From Citrobacter sp. 18056 (GTDB lineage: Bacteria > Pseudomonadota > Gammaproteobacteria > Enterobacterales > Enterobacteriaceae): 64,000 nt of DNA. Positions 56,256 through 64,000 of the stretch are shown here, piece after piece (the stretch's first letter is position 1; the number at the start of each line of letters is the position of its first letter). Location: NCBI GenBank assembly GCA_902706235.1, contig CACSJR010000018.1, positions 1-64,000 on the forward strand. Reading direction: 5' to 3'. The translations under genes and the position numbers were made by a program. Below the pieces are notes generated by a model. That model was not told where the DNA came from and did not search any database. It saw only the letters and a program-made list of their open reading frames with translations.

Positions 56256-57464
56256 TTAGGGAATATCAAATCTCAGCGTCGCTGTGGCTTTGAAATCACC
56301 GCCGCCTTTGGGTTTGGTATCATTGATCATGGTGGGGTATGCGTAAAACGTCGCGGTGGCTTGTTTGTCATCGGACGAATAAGTGGTGTCATAGCTGGTC
56401 GCCCCCGTAGTATCGACAACGTTGGCCCCGGACTCGTCACGAGTGACCTTGATGCCGAGGTTATTAATGGTATTTGAGCCGGTGGCAACCGCGGCTAATA
56501 ACCCATTGCTTTGTTCAGCATTTTTGCTTGCCCCTGTGGCTTCCAGCATCCATTTAACGCCGGAACTTTGAGCATTATGAATAGGGAACTCACACTGGTA
56601 GTGAATCTCTGTTTTCTTCACATAATTATTACTGGGTTTGCTACCTTTGGTGGTGAAAATACTCGGCGGGATTTCACCAAACGGAACCTGCACGGTGCCT
56701 GATTCAGTAATATTGCAGCTATTAACAAAAGTAATGTTGCCGGTCAGCGATATAGTGCCATAGGTGGTATAACTTCCATTATACGAGTCGTTTTCGTTAC
56801 CCCCGGGCATTAACTTATCGCCCACAGATAATCTGGCAATAGTGACGCCGGAGAAATTAATGGGGCTACTCGGCGTTCCGGCAAAATAGAGTAAGACAGT
56901 ACCTACCCGCGCAGCAATACCGTCATCTTTGACTAATTTAATACTGGCGCCATCACAAGTGATATTCGCAGCCCATGTAGAATTCCGGGTTCCCTCACAG
57001 ACACCGGCAGTACGATCTGTTCGGGAGACACCGTAATTACTTACGCCAGAAAAAGGGACGTCATGGATGATATAATGTTGGGTCTGATTAGAGTAAACAC
57101 CTTGCTGTATCGCAATATATAAATTCGCCGCTAATTCCCTTTTATAACGATAGTAAGTGATGCCGTCGATATTTTTGCTATCGCTGGTATCGATAGCGCT
57201 GGGATCCCAGCTCGCCGACACAAATTGCGGGCCATAGGCTAATACCCCGTCAGTCATATAACTGGCATCCTGGCCGGTATATTCAGAACTCCCCAGGGAT
57301 CGAAAGGTATAAGGGTATGAGAATTTACGATTGGCAACAGAAGTGTTATCACCATCTATATAAATTTGTTGATCATATGACGTTGGTGATGACGTTAATA
57401 CCGGTCCTGTCTCAGCCAAAACTGTCATAGAGAATAACAGCAGCCCCGCACAACAATACTTCAT
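56256..57464 (-). CDS. Fimbrial tip adhesin
   Basis: 402 aa with a signal peptide (MKYCCAGLLLFSMTVLA). Two-domain layout of a FimH-like tip adhesin: an N-terminal receptor-binding region (about 20-240, with one cysteine pair near VCEGTRN and ITCDG), and a C-terminal pilin domain (about 245-402) with the disulfide pair in VNSCNITES and HYQCEFP, ending ATATLRFDIP. Last gene of the operon, 12 bp after a minor subunit. The receptor-binding part does not resemble any adhesin I can name, so the receptor is unknown. Convergent with yphH. Confidence 0.88.
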   Translation of the reverse strand: MKYCCAGLLLFSMTVLAETGPVLTSSPTSYDQQIYIDGDNTSVANRKFSYPYTFRSLGSSEYTGQDASYMTDGVLAYGPQFVSASWDPSAIDTSDSKNIDGITYYRYKRELAANLYIAIQQGVYSNQTQHYIIHDVPFSGVSNYGVSRTDRTAGVCEGTRNSTWAANITCDGASIKLVKDDGIAARVGTVLLYFAGTPSSPINFSGVTIARLSVGDKLMPGGNENDSYNGSYTTYGTISLTGNITFVNSCNITESGTVQVPFGEIPPSIFTTKGSKPSNNYVKKTEIHYQCEFPIHNAQSSGVKWMLEATGASKNAEQSNGLLAAVATGSNTINNLGIKVTRDESGANVVDTTGATSYDTTYSSDDKQATATFYAYPTMINDTKPKGGGDFKATATLRFDIP

Positions 57465-57476
57465 CTTATTGCTCCA

Positions 57477-58091
57477 TCAATTATAAATCGCGCTGACCAT
57501 GACCACCACACTGACCGGCCCTGCCTGGGTAACGTTATCCGTCTGCATATAGCGGACATAAAAATCACGGTTTATCGATAACAATTCCGGGTCGGTGATG
57601 GTATAAACCAACTCCCTGGACTGGCCATTGGTATCCAGCACATTACTGTCATCGCGGCTATCGTAGATAGAAAAACCAATGCCCGTCGGCACTAACATCC
57701 CCTGATTATCCAGCAGCTGATTAGCAAAGGCTCCAGGCGGAACCATATCGGTCATCGCCTGGGTTTTGAAATTCAGCGTGAGCTGTGCTTGCTGTGTCAC
57801 CGGCAACTGACAATCACTGACCGTCAGTGAAAAAGGTTTTGCATAGCCTGATATATCGCCAGGCTGATGGAACAATGAAATACCCACCCCTTCAAGCTGA
57901 AGAATATCCTCGGCAAAATGGACGTTACAGGTCGCAGAACGAAGCGTGCCGGATAAAACCAGACCGATTTCATCAGCTGTATCTGTGACGGTTGTTTCCT
58001 CGGAGGCCATGACATGGCGACCGAAGAAAAAACTTGTCAGCAGCAGCCAACAAAAAATAAGGGTAATAATTTTCGGGATTGTTCTGGTCAT
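57477..58091 (-). CDS. Minor fimbrial subunit
   Basis: 204 aa. Signal-like hydrophobic N-terminus (IITLIFCWLLLTSFFFGRHVMA), then a pilin fold with LSGTLRSATCNVHF and the second cysteine in LTVSDCQLP. Ends SVVVMVSAIYN with the usual penultimate tyrosine. A short acidic N-terminal segment (SEETTVTDTADE) precedes the pilin part. Start at 58091 (MTRTIPK) preferred over 58145, which would add a non-signal leader. Probably an adaptor near the tip. Confidence 0.85.
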   Translation of the reverse strand: MTRTIPKIITLIFCWLLLTSFFFGRHVMASEETTVTDTADEIGLVLSGTLRSATCNVHFAEDILQLEGVGISLFHQPGDISGYAKPFSLTVSDCQLPVTQQAQLTLNFKTQAMTDMVPPGAFANQLLDNQGMLVPTGIGFSIYDSRDDSNVLDTNGQSRELVYTITDPELLSINRDFYVRYMQTDNVTQAGPVSVVVMVSAIYN

Positions 58092-58200
58092 CAGCTCTCT
58101 TCTCCCCGGATAAGCAATATTGCTGTTGCAGACCCGTATGTACATGGACGCATATATTTCAGCTTTCCGGTGATAGTCCTCTCAGTAACGCTCACGTGGA

Positions 58201-58794
58201 CTATTCATAACTCACGGCGACCTGCGCCGTGGCGGTTAAATCCCCTGTCATCTGACCGGTGATATACCCATTATTGGTATTTGCCATTACAATCCTTGCA
58301 AACAATGGGAATTTATAATCACCGTTGTCATTGATTAAATCGGTGAGTTGTGCGCTCTCAGGGTTGTTTGCCTGGAAACTGATCGCATCGTCCACAGTTT
58401 GATTCGTGCTATTTCTAAACAGCGCGACGCCTAATTCAGAATTCGTTTGATCATTTTCCCACTGAAAATAAACTGCTTTTCCAGAAAAGCCATATCCGGA
58501 GACCTTACCTGAGGTGAAATCCAGTATTACATTGGCGACATTTGAACCGCAACCAGAGAGACGAATAAAAGCGGATACAGGTGTACCGGTGGTGATCACA
58601 TCCCCATTTTGCGAGTCCATAAAGTCACCGTAATGAATAGTATCGAAATGAATATCCGTACCGTTAGTACTCTCAAAGGAGGCGGAGCAAGTGGGAGCCG
58701 CTAATGTCCCGGTAAATTCAAGGTCAATATTATCATCGGCATAAACATTCAGCGCCGTGAATATCATAAACAGTGCAGCTAATTTTTTCATCAT
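58201..58794 (-). CDS. Minor fimbrial subunit
   Basis: 197 aa, signal peptide MMKKLAALFMIFTALNVYA, mature start DDNIDLEFTGTL. Pilin cysteines in AAPTCSASF and RLSGCGSN; ends TAQVAVSYE with penultimate tyrosine. Either of two adjacent ATG codons may start it. Lies between two other minor pilins in the same transcript. Confidence 0.87.
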   Translation of the reverse strand: MMKKLAALFMIFTALNVYADDNIDLEFTGTLAAPTCSASFESTNGTDIHFDTIHYGDFMDSQNGDVITTGTPVSAFIRLSGCGSNVANVILDFTSGKVSGYGFSGKAVYFQWENDQTNSELGVALFRNSTNQTVDDAISFQANNPESAQLTDLINDNGDYKFPLFARIVMANTNNGYITGQMTGDLTATAQVAVSYE

Positions 58795-58802
58795 TCGTTC
58801 CC

Positions 58803-59369
58803 TTACCTGTATGCAATTTGAATTGTTGCAGTAGCATCCATATTACCCGGCGTCATTACCGACTGACTGGCGACGGTCGGGATCAGGGTGGCCATAATTG
58901 TGACCGTGGTGGGGAAGTTATCTGTACCGGTCTCAACACTGGTTTGGGTATGATCCACAGGAAAAATGCGATACTCTTTACCCGTCCATTTCAATTCCGT
59001 TTTATAAGCCATACCGACGGCCTTTCCTTCCCCCGCCGCAGGGGTGATCCACTTCCCGGCATCGTCTCCGGTAACTTCCTGACTGCTCGGGCTAATAAGC
59101 GTCAGGTCAACAAAACCATTTAATGCCCCCCAACAATTTTTTATAATAAATGAGCTTTCACGGAAAATATCGCCACCCATTACCTGCAGTGGAGAGACCT
59201 CGCCAAAATTATATCTCAGTTTTCCATCGTCCAGTTGTTCAATGGTACAACTGGTCGGTTCGACGGTAACGGATGCCGTAAAATCCAGATTTTCCGCACG
59301 GGCGAATGACGAACTCAGGCAAGCAAAGAGACCACCTGAAATAATGAGCGGTATTATTTTATGATTCAT
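58803..59369 (-). CDS. Minor fimbrial subunit
   Basis: 188 aa. Signal peptide ending SSSFARA, mature start ENLDFTASVTVEPTSCTIEQ, second cysteine in IIKNCWGALNG, C-terminal ATATIQIAYR with penultimate tyrosine. Immediately follows the usher (18 bp); likely the first adaptor or a terminator subunit. Confidence 0.87.
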   Translation of the reverse strand: MNHKIIPLIISGGLFACLSSSFARAENLDFTASVTVEPTSCTIEQLDDGKLRYNFGEVSPLQVMGGDIFRESSFIIKNCWGALNGFVDLTLISPSSQEVTGDDAGKWITPAAGEGKAVGMAYKTELKWTGKEYRIFPVDHTQTSVETGTDNFPTTVTIMATLIPTVASQSVMTPGNMDATATIQIAYR

Positions 59370-59387
59370 ACATAAATCCTTTTTCTA

Positions 59388-61988
59388 TTAACGACAAATT
59401 AGATGATCAACCAGCAACGTCATTTGCTGAATATCGTCGTGGGCAACAACCGGCAGTTTGAAATCAACTGCACACTGCTCTTCAGGTTTGTTTCCCCATT
59501 CGACGGTCAGGTGCCCGGAATCCGCCAGCCCACGGGTAAACGCCCTGCCGTTTTGCCCCAACATACCGACCGACTCACGCTGCTCGTTGAAAACTTCTGC
59601 GCCAAACGGCACATTGCTGCCGTCCGCTTTACGCATCATTAAAAACACTGAACGGCGATCGTCAGTGCGGAAGGGAACTTCAATAATGGCGCCCGCGCGC
59701 GGTACGACACGAACAGAGGTTTCTTTTAATTCGGTATCTTTTTCCATGGTCGACGGGTCAAGCGCCACGTCGTTATAGTGGTAAGGAGAAAGATTGGAGA
59801 CAAAAGCATATCCGGCGTTATTCACGCTGACCGCGTTGTCATTGGTGACGCGCGCCCCTTTTGCCCCTTTCGCCTCGACCAGCGCAATGGCGGAATCGTT
59901 GTTAATATCACGACCAAAGGTTACACCGCCGCGATGCACAATCACCCCACCGTCGGCGGATAGCGATAATTGACGGCTGTCGTCGGTGCTGGCAGAAACA
60001 CTGCCTCCCAGCGTACCAAAACGGCTATTCCATGACAGGTTACCGCCCGCGTTCGCCAGGCGGTCATCGCCATAGCCATCGTTTTTGTTATAGCCCGCAT
60101 TCACGCCATAATAGAGATCTTTTTCTTTGCTATAACCGGACGAATTTGTCGAAAGCCCTCGATTTTTACCATTATTGTTACTGGTGTAGTTTACGTTCAT
60201 ATAGTCAAATAAATTATCTTTGCTCTCGCCGCCCAAAGGAATGGAAAGAGACAGATAGATCTGATCATCTTTTTCGTTATCTTCGTTATAATAACGGTTT
60301 ACCGATATACTGTAGCTGATGCGACCAATATTATTGTTATAACCCAGCTGGTAACTTTTCTCGGTGCGATCCGAATCCCAGTAGTCAGTCCATGTGCCAG
60401 AGGTGTAAATGGATCCCCAGCCATCGGCAAAGGTCTGGTTAATATTAACCTGAATTTTCGATCGCATATTATCAACGCGATTGTCATTGTCGTCGCTGAG
60501 ATAATAGATGGCATTATCCAGATCGTAATAATTCTCCGTCGAATAACGATACGCCGAGAGATCAATGTTGGTATCGGTCGAATTCACTTTACCGCTGTAG
60601 GTCAATCCCCAGCTTTGCCCGCTCAGGGTATCTCCTTCATCGGTATCTAATGACGAATGTGTGACATCCAGCGAAATCGCCCCGATTGAAGTGTTGAAAG
60701 ACACCCCGCCCTGTGCCGCGTAATAATCAGTGAGATACTCAACGCCGCTATAAAGGGTGATCAGGTTGTTCAGGCCGTACTGATACGTCGCCTGCGCAAT
60801 CAACGGATCGTCGTTATCAGACTGGTCATATCGACCCACGTTCAGCGTATAGAGTCCAACCCCCGGATACAGTAACCGTGAGCCGCTGTTATAGGGAATA
60901 CTGAAAGAACGTGTCCGACCATCGGCTTCGTTGATGGTGATATCCAGATCGTCCGAAGAACTGATCGGGTTATAGTCCTGGATATTAAATGCGCCCGGCG
61001 GAACGGTCGTTTCCAGGATGGTGTTGCCTTTTTGTTTGACGACAACTTTTGCGTTTGTTTCCGCGACGCCGCGAATAACCGGTTTAAAATTATTTAATGA
61101 ATCCGGCAGCATACGGGTATCGCTGCTTAACGACACGCCTTTCATCGGGAAAGAGTCGAAAAAGCTGGAGCTGCCGTAAATTTCCCCGGCACGAAACTGA
61201 GATTTTAGCGCCGTAACATCATGCTCAACGTATAAATTGCTGCTGTCGAACGAAGTGTCATCGCTGGTAGAATCATAGTTCGCATTACCGCGGATCCTCG
61301 CACGCCAGCCGAACAGATTCAGCCCGCCGTCAATTCCCGCATACGCCGTATCGGTCGTTTCCCCGGAAGAATGGGAGCGGTAATAGTTCAGGTTATATCC
61401 CATAAACGCAGCATTAATGCCGTCATCCCACAACGCGACGGGCACTTCATCCGCACGGCGTTCAATAATTAATGCTTGCGGAACGGTAAGCTGAAAGACC
61501 TGCTCGTTAACATCCAGTTTCCACCGGGCATCAGGCAGCCAGTCGTTTAATGGCCGACACTGCTCGTCGTCCATCTCATCGATTTTAATACCGGTCACAT
61601 CAAAAAATTTACTGTCCAGGCAGGGTAGCGCCCTCAGCGGGTCTTTCGGGTTATCAATAAATTTAATTTCAGAATGGCCAACCAGTTTTTCATTGACACT
61701 GACCTTGACGAAATACATACCCGCAGGTACCGGGTTGCCGCGAGAATAACGCGATACATCAACCCCGCTGCCGGAAAAGAAAGCGCTATCAAATTCGACC
61801 TGATCCTCATCCGTTTCATTGGAATCGTGGTCAGCCTTCGACACATCTTTGTTTAACTCTCTATTATTGGTCGCTGCGGCCTGATTTCCTTCAGACGTCG
61901 CAACGTCTTCCGCTCTGACATTCGATACGGAGGAAATCATAGCGGTCAGCGCGATAGCAATCAAAGTACGTCGAAATTTTCTTTCCAT
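59388..61988 (-). CDS. Outer membrane fimbrial usher
   Basis: FimD/PapC-family usher, 866 aa, that secretes and polymerises pilins through a 24-stranded beta-barrel. Signal peptide to about A26. The N-terminal domain starts at VEFDSAFF (64-71) with the cysteine pair PCLDSKF...EQCRP. Plug and barrel follow, with PVIRGVAETNAKVVVKQKGNTI typical of the plug. C-terminal domains carry GQNGRAFTRGL and a final cysteine pair (EEQCAVDF, DHLICR). Unusual: about 37 polar, acidic residues (27-63) lie between the signal peptide and the usual N-terminal domain start. Confidence 0.95.
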   Translation of the reverse strand: MERKFRRTLIAIALTAMISSVSNVRAEDVATSEGNQAAATNNRELNKDVSKADHDSNETDEDQVEFDSAFFSGSGVDVSRYSRGNPVPAGMYFVKVSVNEKLVGHSEIKFIDNPKDPLRALPCLDSKFFDVTGIKIDEMDDEQCRPLNDWLPDARWKLDVNEQVFQLTVPQALIIERRADEVPVALWDDGINAAFMGYNLNYYRSHSSGETTDTAYAGIDGGLNLFGWRARIRGNANYDSTSDDTSFDSSNLYVEHDVTALKSQFRAGEIYGSSSFFDSFPMKGVSLSSDTRMLPDSLNNFKPVIRGVAETNAKVVVKQKGNTILETTVPPGAFNIQDYNPISSSDDLDITINEADGRTRSFSIPYNSGSRLLYPGVGLYTLNVGRYDQSDNDDPLIAQATYQYGLNNLITLYSGVEYLTDYYAAQGGVSFNTSIGAISLDVTHSSLDTDEGDTLSGQSWGLTYSGKVNSTDTNIDLSAYRYSTENYYDLDNAIYYLSDDNDNRVDNMRSKIQVNINQTFADGWGSIYTSGTWTDYWDSDRTEKSYQLGYNNNIGRISYSISVNRYYNEDNEKDDQIYLSLSIPLGGESKDNLFDYMNVNYTSNNNGKNRGLSTNSSGYSKEKDLYYGVNAGYNKNDGYGDDRLANAGGNLSWNSRFGTLGGSVSASTDDSRQLSLSADGGVIVHRGGVTFGRDINNDSAIALVEAKGAKGARVTNDNAVSVNNAGYAFVSNLSPYHYNDVALDPSTMEKDTELKETSVRVVPRAGAIIEVPFRTDDRRSVFLMMRKADGSNVPFGAEVFNEQRESVGMLGQNGRAFTRGLADSGHLTVEWGNKPEEQCAVDFKLPVVAHDDIQQMTLLVDHLICR

Positions 61989-62024
61989 TATTCAACCAGG
62001 TATTATTCACGGGGCTTGTATAAC

Positions 62025-62774
62025 TTACCGGCTCAACATTGATTGAGATTCAACATCTGAGCCAAAATCATTAATCCAGGAGAATTTCACATCGCTACCG
62101 GTTGGCTTCGCATTATTATTCATAGGGAACTCAGCGCTGCTTAATGGGGCAACCATTCCTGCTTTAGCATCTTGTCCACCTACCCTGACCTGGCTGAAGG
62201 TGTAATGATACGGTGTATTGTTTGTCGCTTTAATTGCCCAACCTTTACCATTATTCACCAGCGTCCAGTTGATTTTTTTCAGTTGCTCAGCCGGGGTCAT
62301 TTTCGCGATACTATCAGGACGCCAGAAAAGTTTTATACGGGTACGAAACGCCAGTTGAAGTCGGCTGTTGCCTGAATCCTGGACAGCTTTATCCTCTCCG
62401 TTTTTTTTATCCGCTTTCATTTTTGGCGGAACTTCCAGCACGTTCAGATAAAAAATACTTTCACGATCTTTCGGTAAGTCGTTTTTCAAGGCTGAAATTC
62501 GCAGTACCTGGCCCTTTTTCGCATCAATTCGCGAAACCGGTGGGTTGATAATAAACGGGACGTTAATATTTTCAGGCGACTCCTGCGCTTCCCCCTTATC
62601 CAGCCAGGATTGCACCAGCAATGGCCTTGTGCCCACGTTCGTTAATCTGACATTCACTTCTTTTGATTTTTCTGGATAAATGACACGCGTACCATTAATG
62701 ACAATATCAGCAAAACTGCTCTGACTTATCAGAAATAATGCACCGGTAATTAAAATAGCATTGAGTTTTTTCAT
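62025..62774 (-). CDS. Periplasmic fimbrial chaperone
   Basis: PapD/FimC-type chaperone, 249 aa, two Ig-like domains. Signal peptide ends SSFA. Mature ADIVINGTRVIYPEKSKEV, the G1 strand motif with alternating hydrophobics (LNVLEVPPK) and a conserved R and K in the cleft region are visible. Second domain contains RTRIKLFWRP. Start MKKLNAILITG at 62774 (longer reading from 62792 unlikely). 36 bp before the usher. Confidence 0.95.
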   Translation of the reverse strand: MKKLNAILITGALFLISQSSFADIVINGTRVIYPEKSKEVNVRLTNVGTRPLLVQSWLDKGEAQESPENINVPFIINPPVSRIDAKKGQVLRISALKNDLPKDRESIFYLNVLEVPPKMKADKKNGEDKAVQDSGNSRLQLAFRTRIKLFWRPDSIAKMTPAEQLKKINWTLVNNGKGWAIKATNNTPYHYTFSQVRVGGQDAKAGMVAPLSSAEFPMNNNAKPTGSDVKFSWINDFGSDVESQSMLSR

Positions 62775-62802
62775 GACAATTCTTTTAAGCAAAGAAAATC
62801 GA

Positions 62803-62888
62803 TATCCAGTCAGTAACCTGACTGGATAATTGTATAATGCCGATTAATCTGCGGCAGAGGCAGTGCTCCCCTTAGCCGGCAGATTAAT
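62803..62888 (-). other. Two hairpins between major pilin and chaperone
   Basis: An 11-bp perfect stem TATCCAGTCAG/CTGACTGGATA (62803-62813 and 62818-62828, loop TAAC) and a 10-bp inverted repeat ATTAATCTGC/GCAGATTAAT (62843-62852 and 62879-62888) fill the 122-bp gap after the pilin stop. Without a strong U tract they fit partial terminators or 3' stabilisers that keep pilin mRNA in excess. Confidence 0.6.
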
Positions 62889-62896
62889 TTAAGGGT

Positions 62897-63496
62897 TTAT
62901 TCATAAACCACGCTGAATGTCGCTACAGTATCCAGGTCACCTGCAGTCACACCCGTAGTATCAGCGCCGGTGGTGACATAACGAATCTGATAGTCATAGG
63001 CGACTTCATTATTCGTGTCAGGCGCTTTAAAGATTGCTTTATCCTCTCCCATGACTAATTCTGTTTCGGCACCAGGCGCGGTGAAACCGATGTTTACGCC
63101 CTTAGCGGCTGTGGACTGGGTGTTAATGGAATCCAGCAGCATGTTGCGATAAGAGGAATAACGCGAATCACCGTAACCATTGGTGTCAAAGCTCACGCCC
63201 ACGGTCGTTTTATCTTGCGGCAATGTGCAATCTTTGAGGCTGATAGTGACGGTTTTCATGGTGTCAGAAGCCATTAATGCACTTCCGGATACGGTATTGA
63301 CTGATTTGCTCAGCGCCGTAACAGGAATACCGTCCAGAACAATGGTCTTATTCGCCGTTGGTGAACCATCAATGGCGATGGTACAGCTGGTATTAAAAAC
63401 CTGACCGTTTATTTGCATTTGTCCATCAGATGCCTGAGCAGCAGTGAGAGAAAATGCCGCCGAGAGGGCAAAAGAGAACACGACGATTTTTTTCAT
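62897..63496 (-). CDS. Major fimbrial subunit (FimA-type pilin)
   Basis: 199 aa. Signal peptide MKKIVVFSFALSAAFSLTAAQA, then DGQMQINGQVFNTSCTIAIDG with the first pilin cysteine, the second in SLKDCTLP, and C-terminal TVATFSVVYE with penultimate tyrosine. Position as first gene of the operon, followed by strong hairpins, fits the major rod subunit. AGTCC-spaced AAGGA-like site upstream. No phase-variation inverted repeats or recombinase gene are visible beside it. Confidence 0.92.
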   Translation of the reverse strand: MKKIVVFSFALSAAFSLTAAQASDGQMQINGQVFNTSCTIAIDGSPTANKTIVLDGIPVTALSKSVNTVSGSALMASDTMKTVTISLKDCTLPQDKTTVGVSFDTNGYGDSRYSSYRNMLLDSINTQSTAAKGVNIGFTAPGAETELVMGEDKAIFKAPDTNNEVAYDYQIRYVTTGADTTGVTAGDLDTVATFSVVYE

Positions 63497-64000
63497 TTGG
63501 AAAGTCCTTTATTTTCGTTCCAGAAAAATATTAATAATCGGAACATCACTGTTTCGATGGTGAATAGCTATGCAGAGGTGACACTTTGGATGATTACTCT
63601 ATTCCCAAGAATATTACATAACCTTACCTAAAGCGTGCTGCGATAAGCATACATATGGTGGATGCCTTAAACAACACTACTTTCCTGAATGACTTATTTT
63701 GAAAAGCTTACTATTGAGGCAAACCGTGGGGGAGAGGTCAACCAGTAGATATCCTCACGCTTGATGAATTTAAGCTTGAAACAATCTCATTAAATGACAA
63801 ATTCACCAGACACATATATTTGACACTATTACAAAAACCAGCCAGTCATCAGAGACATCGTTCTTTCGTTTAATCGGAAAAAAACTGAGGATGGAACACA
63901 CCTCGATATATTATTCCAATCAATAATTCAACAGCCGTTATAATTCCAGTCTCCGCTTTTTTGGATACCTGGCCGCAGTGTTGCCCCGTGATTTGTCTCG
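63497..64000. other. Gene-free 504 bp upstream of fimbrial operon
   Basis: AT-rich DNA that must contain the pilin promoter. No gene can be supported. A start-less frame at 63718-63873 (+) encodes 51 residues (LDEFKLETISLNDKFTRHIY in the middle) and could be a decayed gene. At the right edge all three minus-strand frames are open for 20 or more codons; one ends at 63938, so the 3' end of a gene beyond the window is possible. No GATC sites and no long inverted repeats were seen. Confidence 0.4.

Noticed and set aside
63497..64000. Phase-variable fim-type invertible switch
   Set aside because: No pair of inverted repeats and no recombinase gene visible beside the pilin promoter.
1..64000. CRISPR array, tRNA, rRNA or intact insertion sequence
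   Set aside because: No regularly spaced repeats, tRNA-like cloverleaf segments or transposase genes were found by reading.

Overview
The window is chromosomal DNA of a member of the Enterobacteriaceae. Gene order and protein sequences are very close to the guaBA to glyA arm of Escherichia coli, but several features are not those of K-12: a Gfo/Idh/MocA oxidoreductase beside der, an alpha-glucoside PTS unit beside sseA, and a NicO/DUF1007 pair beside suhB. This fits the Enterobacter/Lelliottia/Leclercia group. That placement is inference; no 16S or marker comparison was possible.

Left edge (1-1780): a P4-type tyrosine integrase lies against the 3' end of guaA, a known integration hotspot. 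It marks the edge of an integrated element whose cargo lies to the left of the window. Core block (1783-24306): guaBA (GMP synthesis) is followed by divergent xseA, then yfgJ, a Gfo/Idh/MocA oxidoreductase, der, bamB, yfgM, hisS, ispG, rodZ, rlmN, ndk, pbpC and yfhM. All of the latter read leftward and cover ribosome and envelope assembly, isoprenoid synthesis and cell-wall repair.

Middle (24500-41200): a two-gene alpha-glucoside PTS/GH4 operon with sseA and a coupled RpiR-type regulator; then sseB, pepB and the complete Fe-S assembly operon iscRSUA-hscBA-fdx-iscX, with tandem IscR sites and a conserved RyhB pairing site. trmJ, suhB and a NicO-type metal exporter with its DUF1007 partner follow. 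Three ERIC elements sit here. One precedes sseA, one separates hscB from hscA and encodes the last residues of HscB, and one lies in the iscR-iscS spacer. Four REP/BIME units are also scattered through the window.

Right part (41200-56200): csiE, hcaT and the yphBCDEFGH cluster. This cluster holds a ribose-type ABC importer, a zinc alcohol dehydrogenase, a mutarotase, a 1093-residue mutarotase-like/TPR protein and a ROK regulator. As far as I know its substrate has not been established in E. coli. Here it is extended by a second mutarotase and an MFS sugar porter joined by ATGA overlaps. It is the best candidate for an undescribed pathway in the window.

Right edge (56250-64000): a seven-gene chaperone-usher fimbrial operon (major pilin, chaperone, usher, three minor pilins, tip adhesin), visibly richer in A and T than its neighbours. 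It appears inserted between yphH and the flanking core. About 500 bp of non-coding or decayed DNA follow to the window end. No rRNA, tRNA, CRISPR array or intact insertion sequence was seen.
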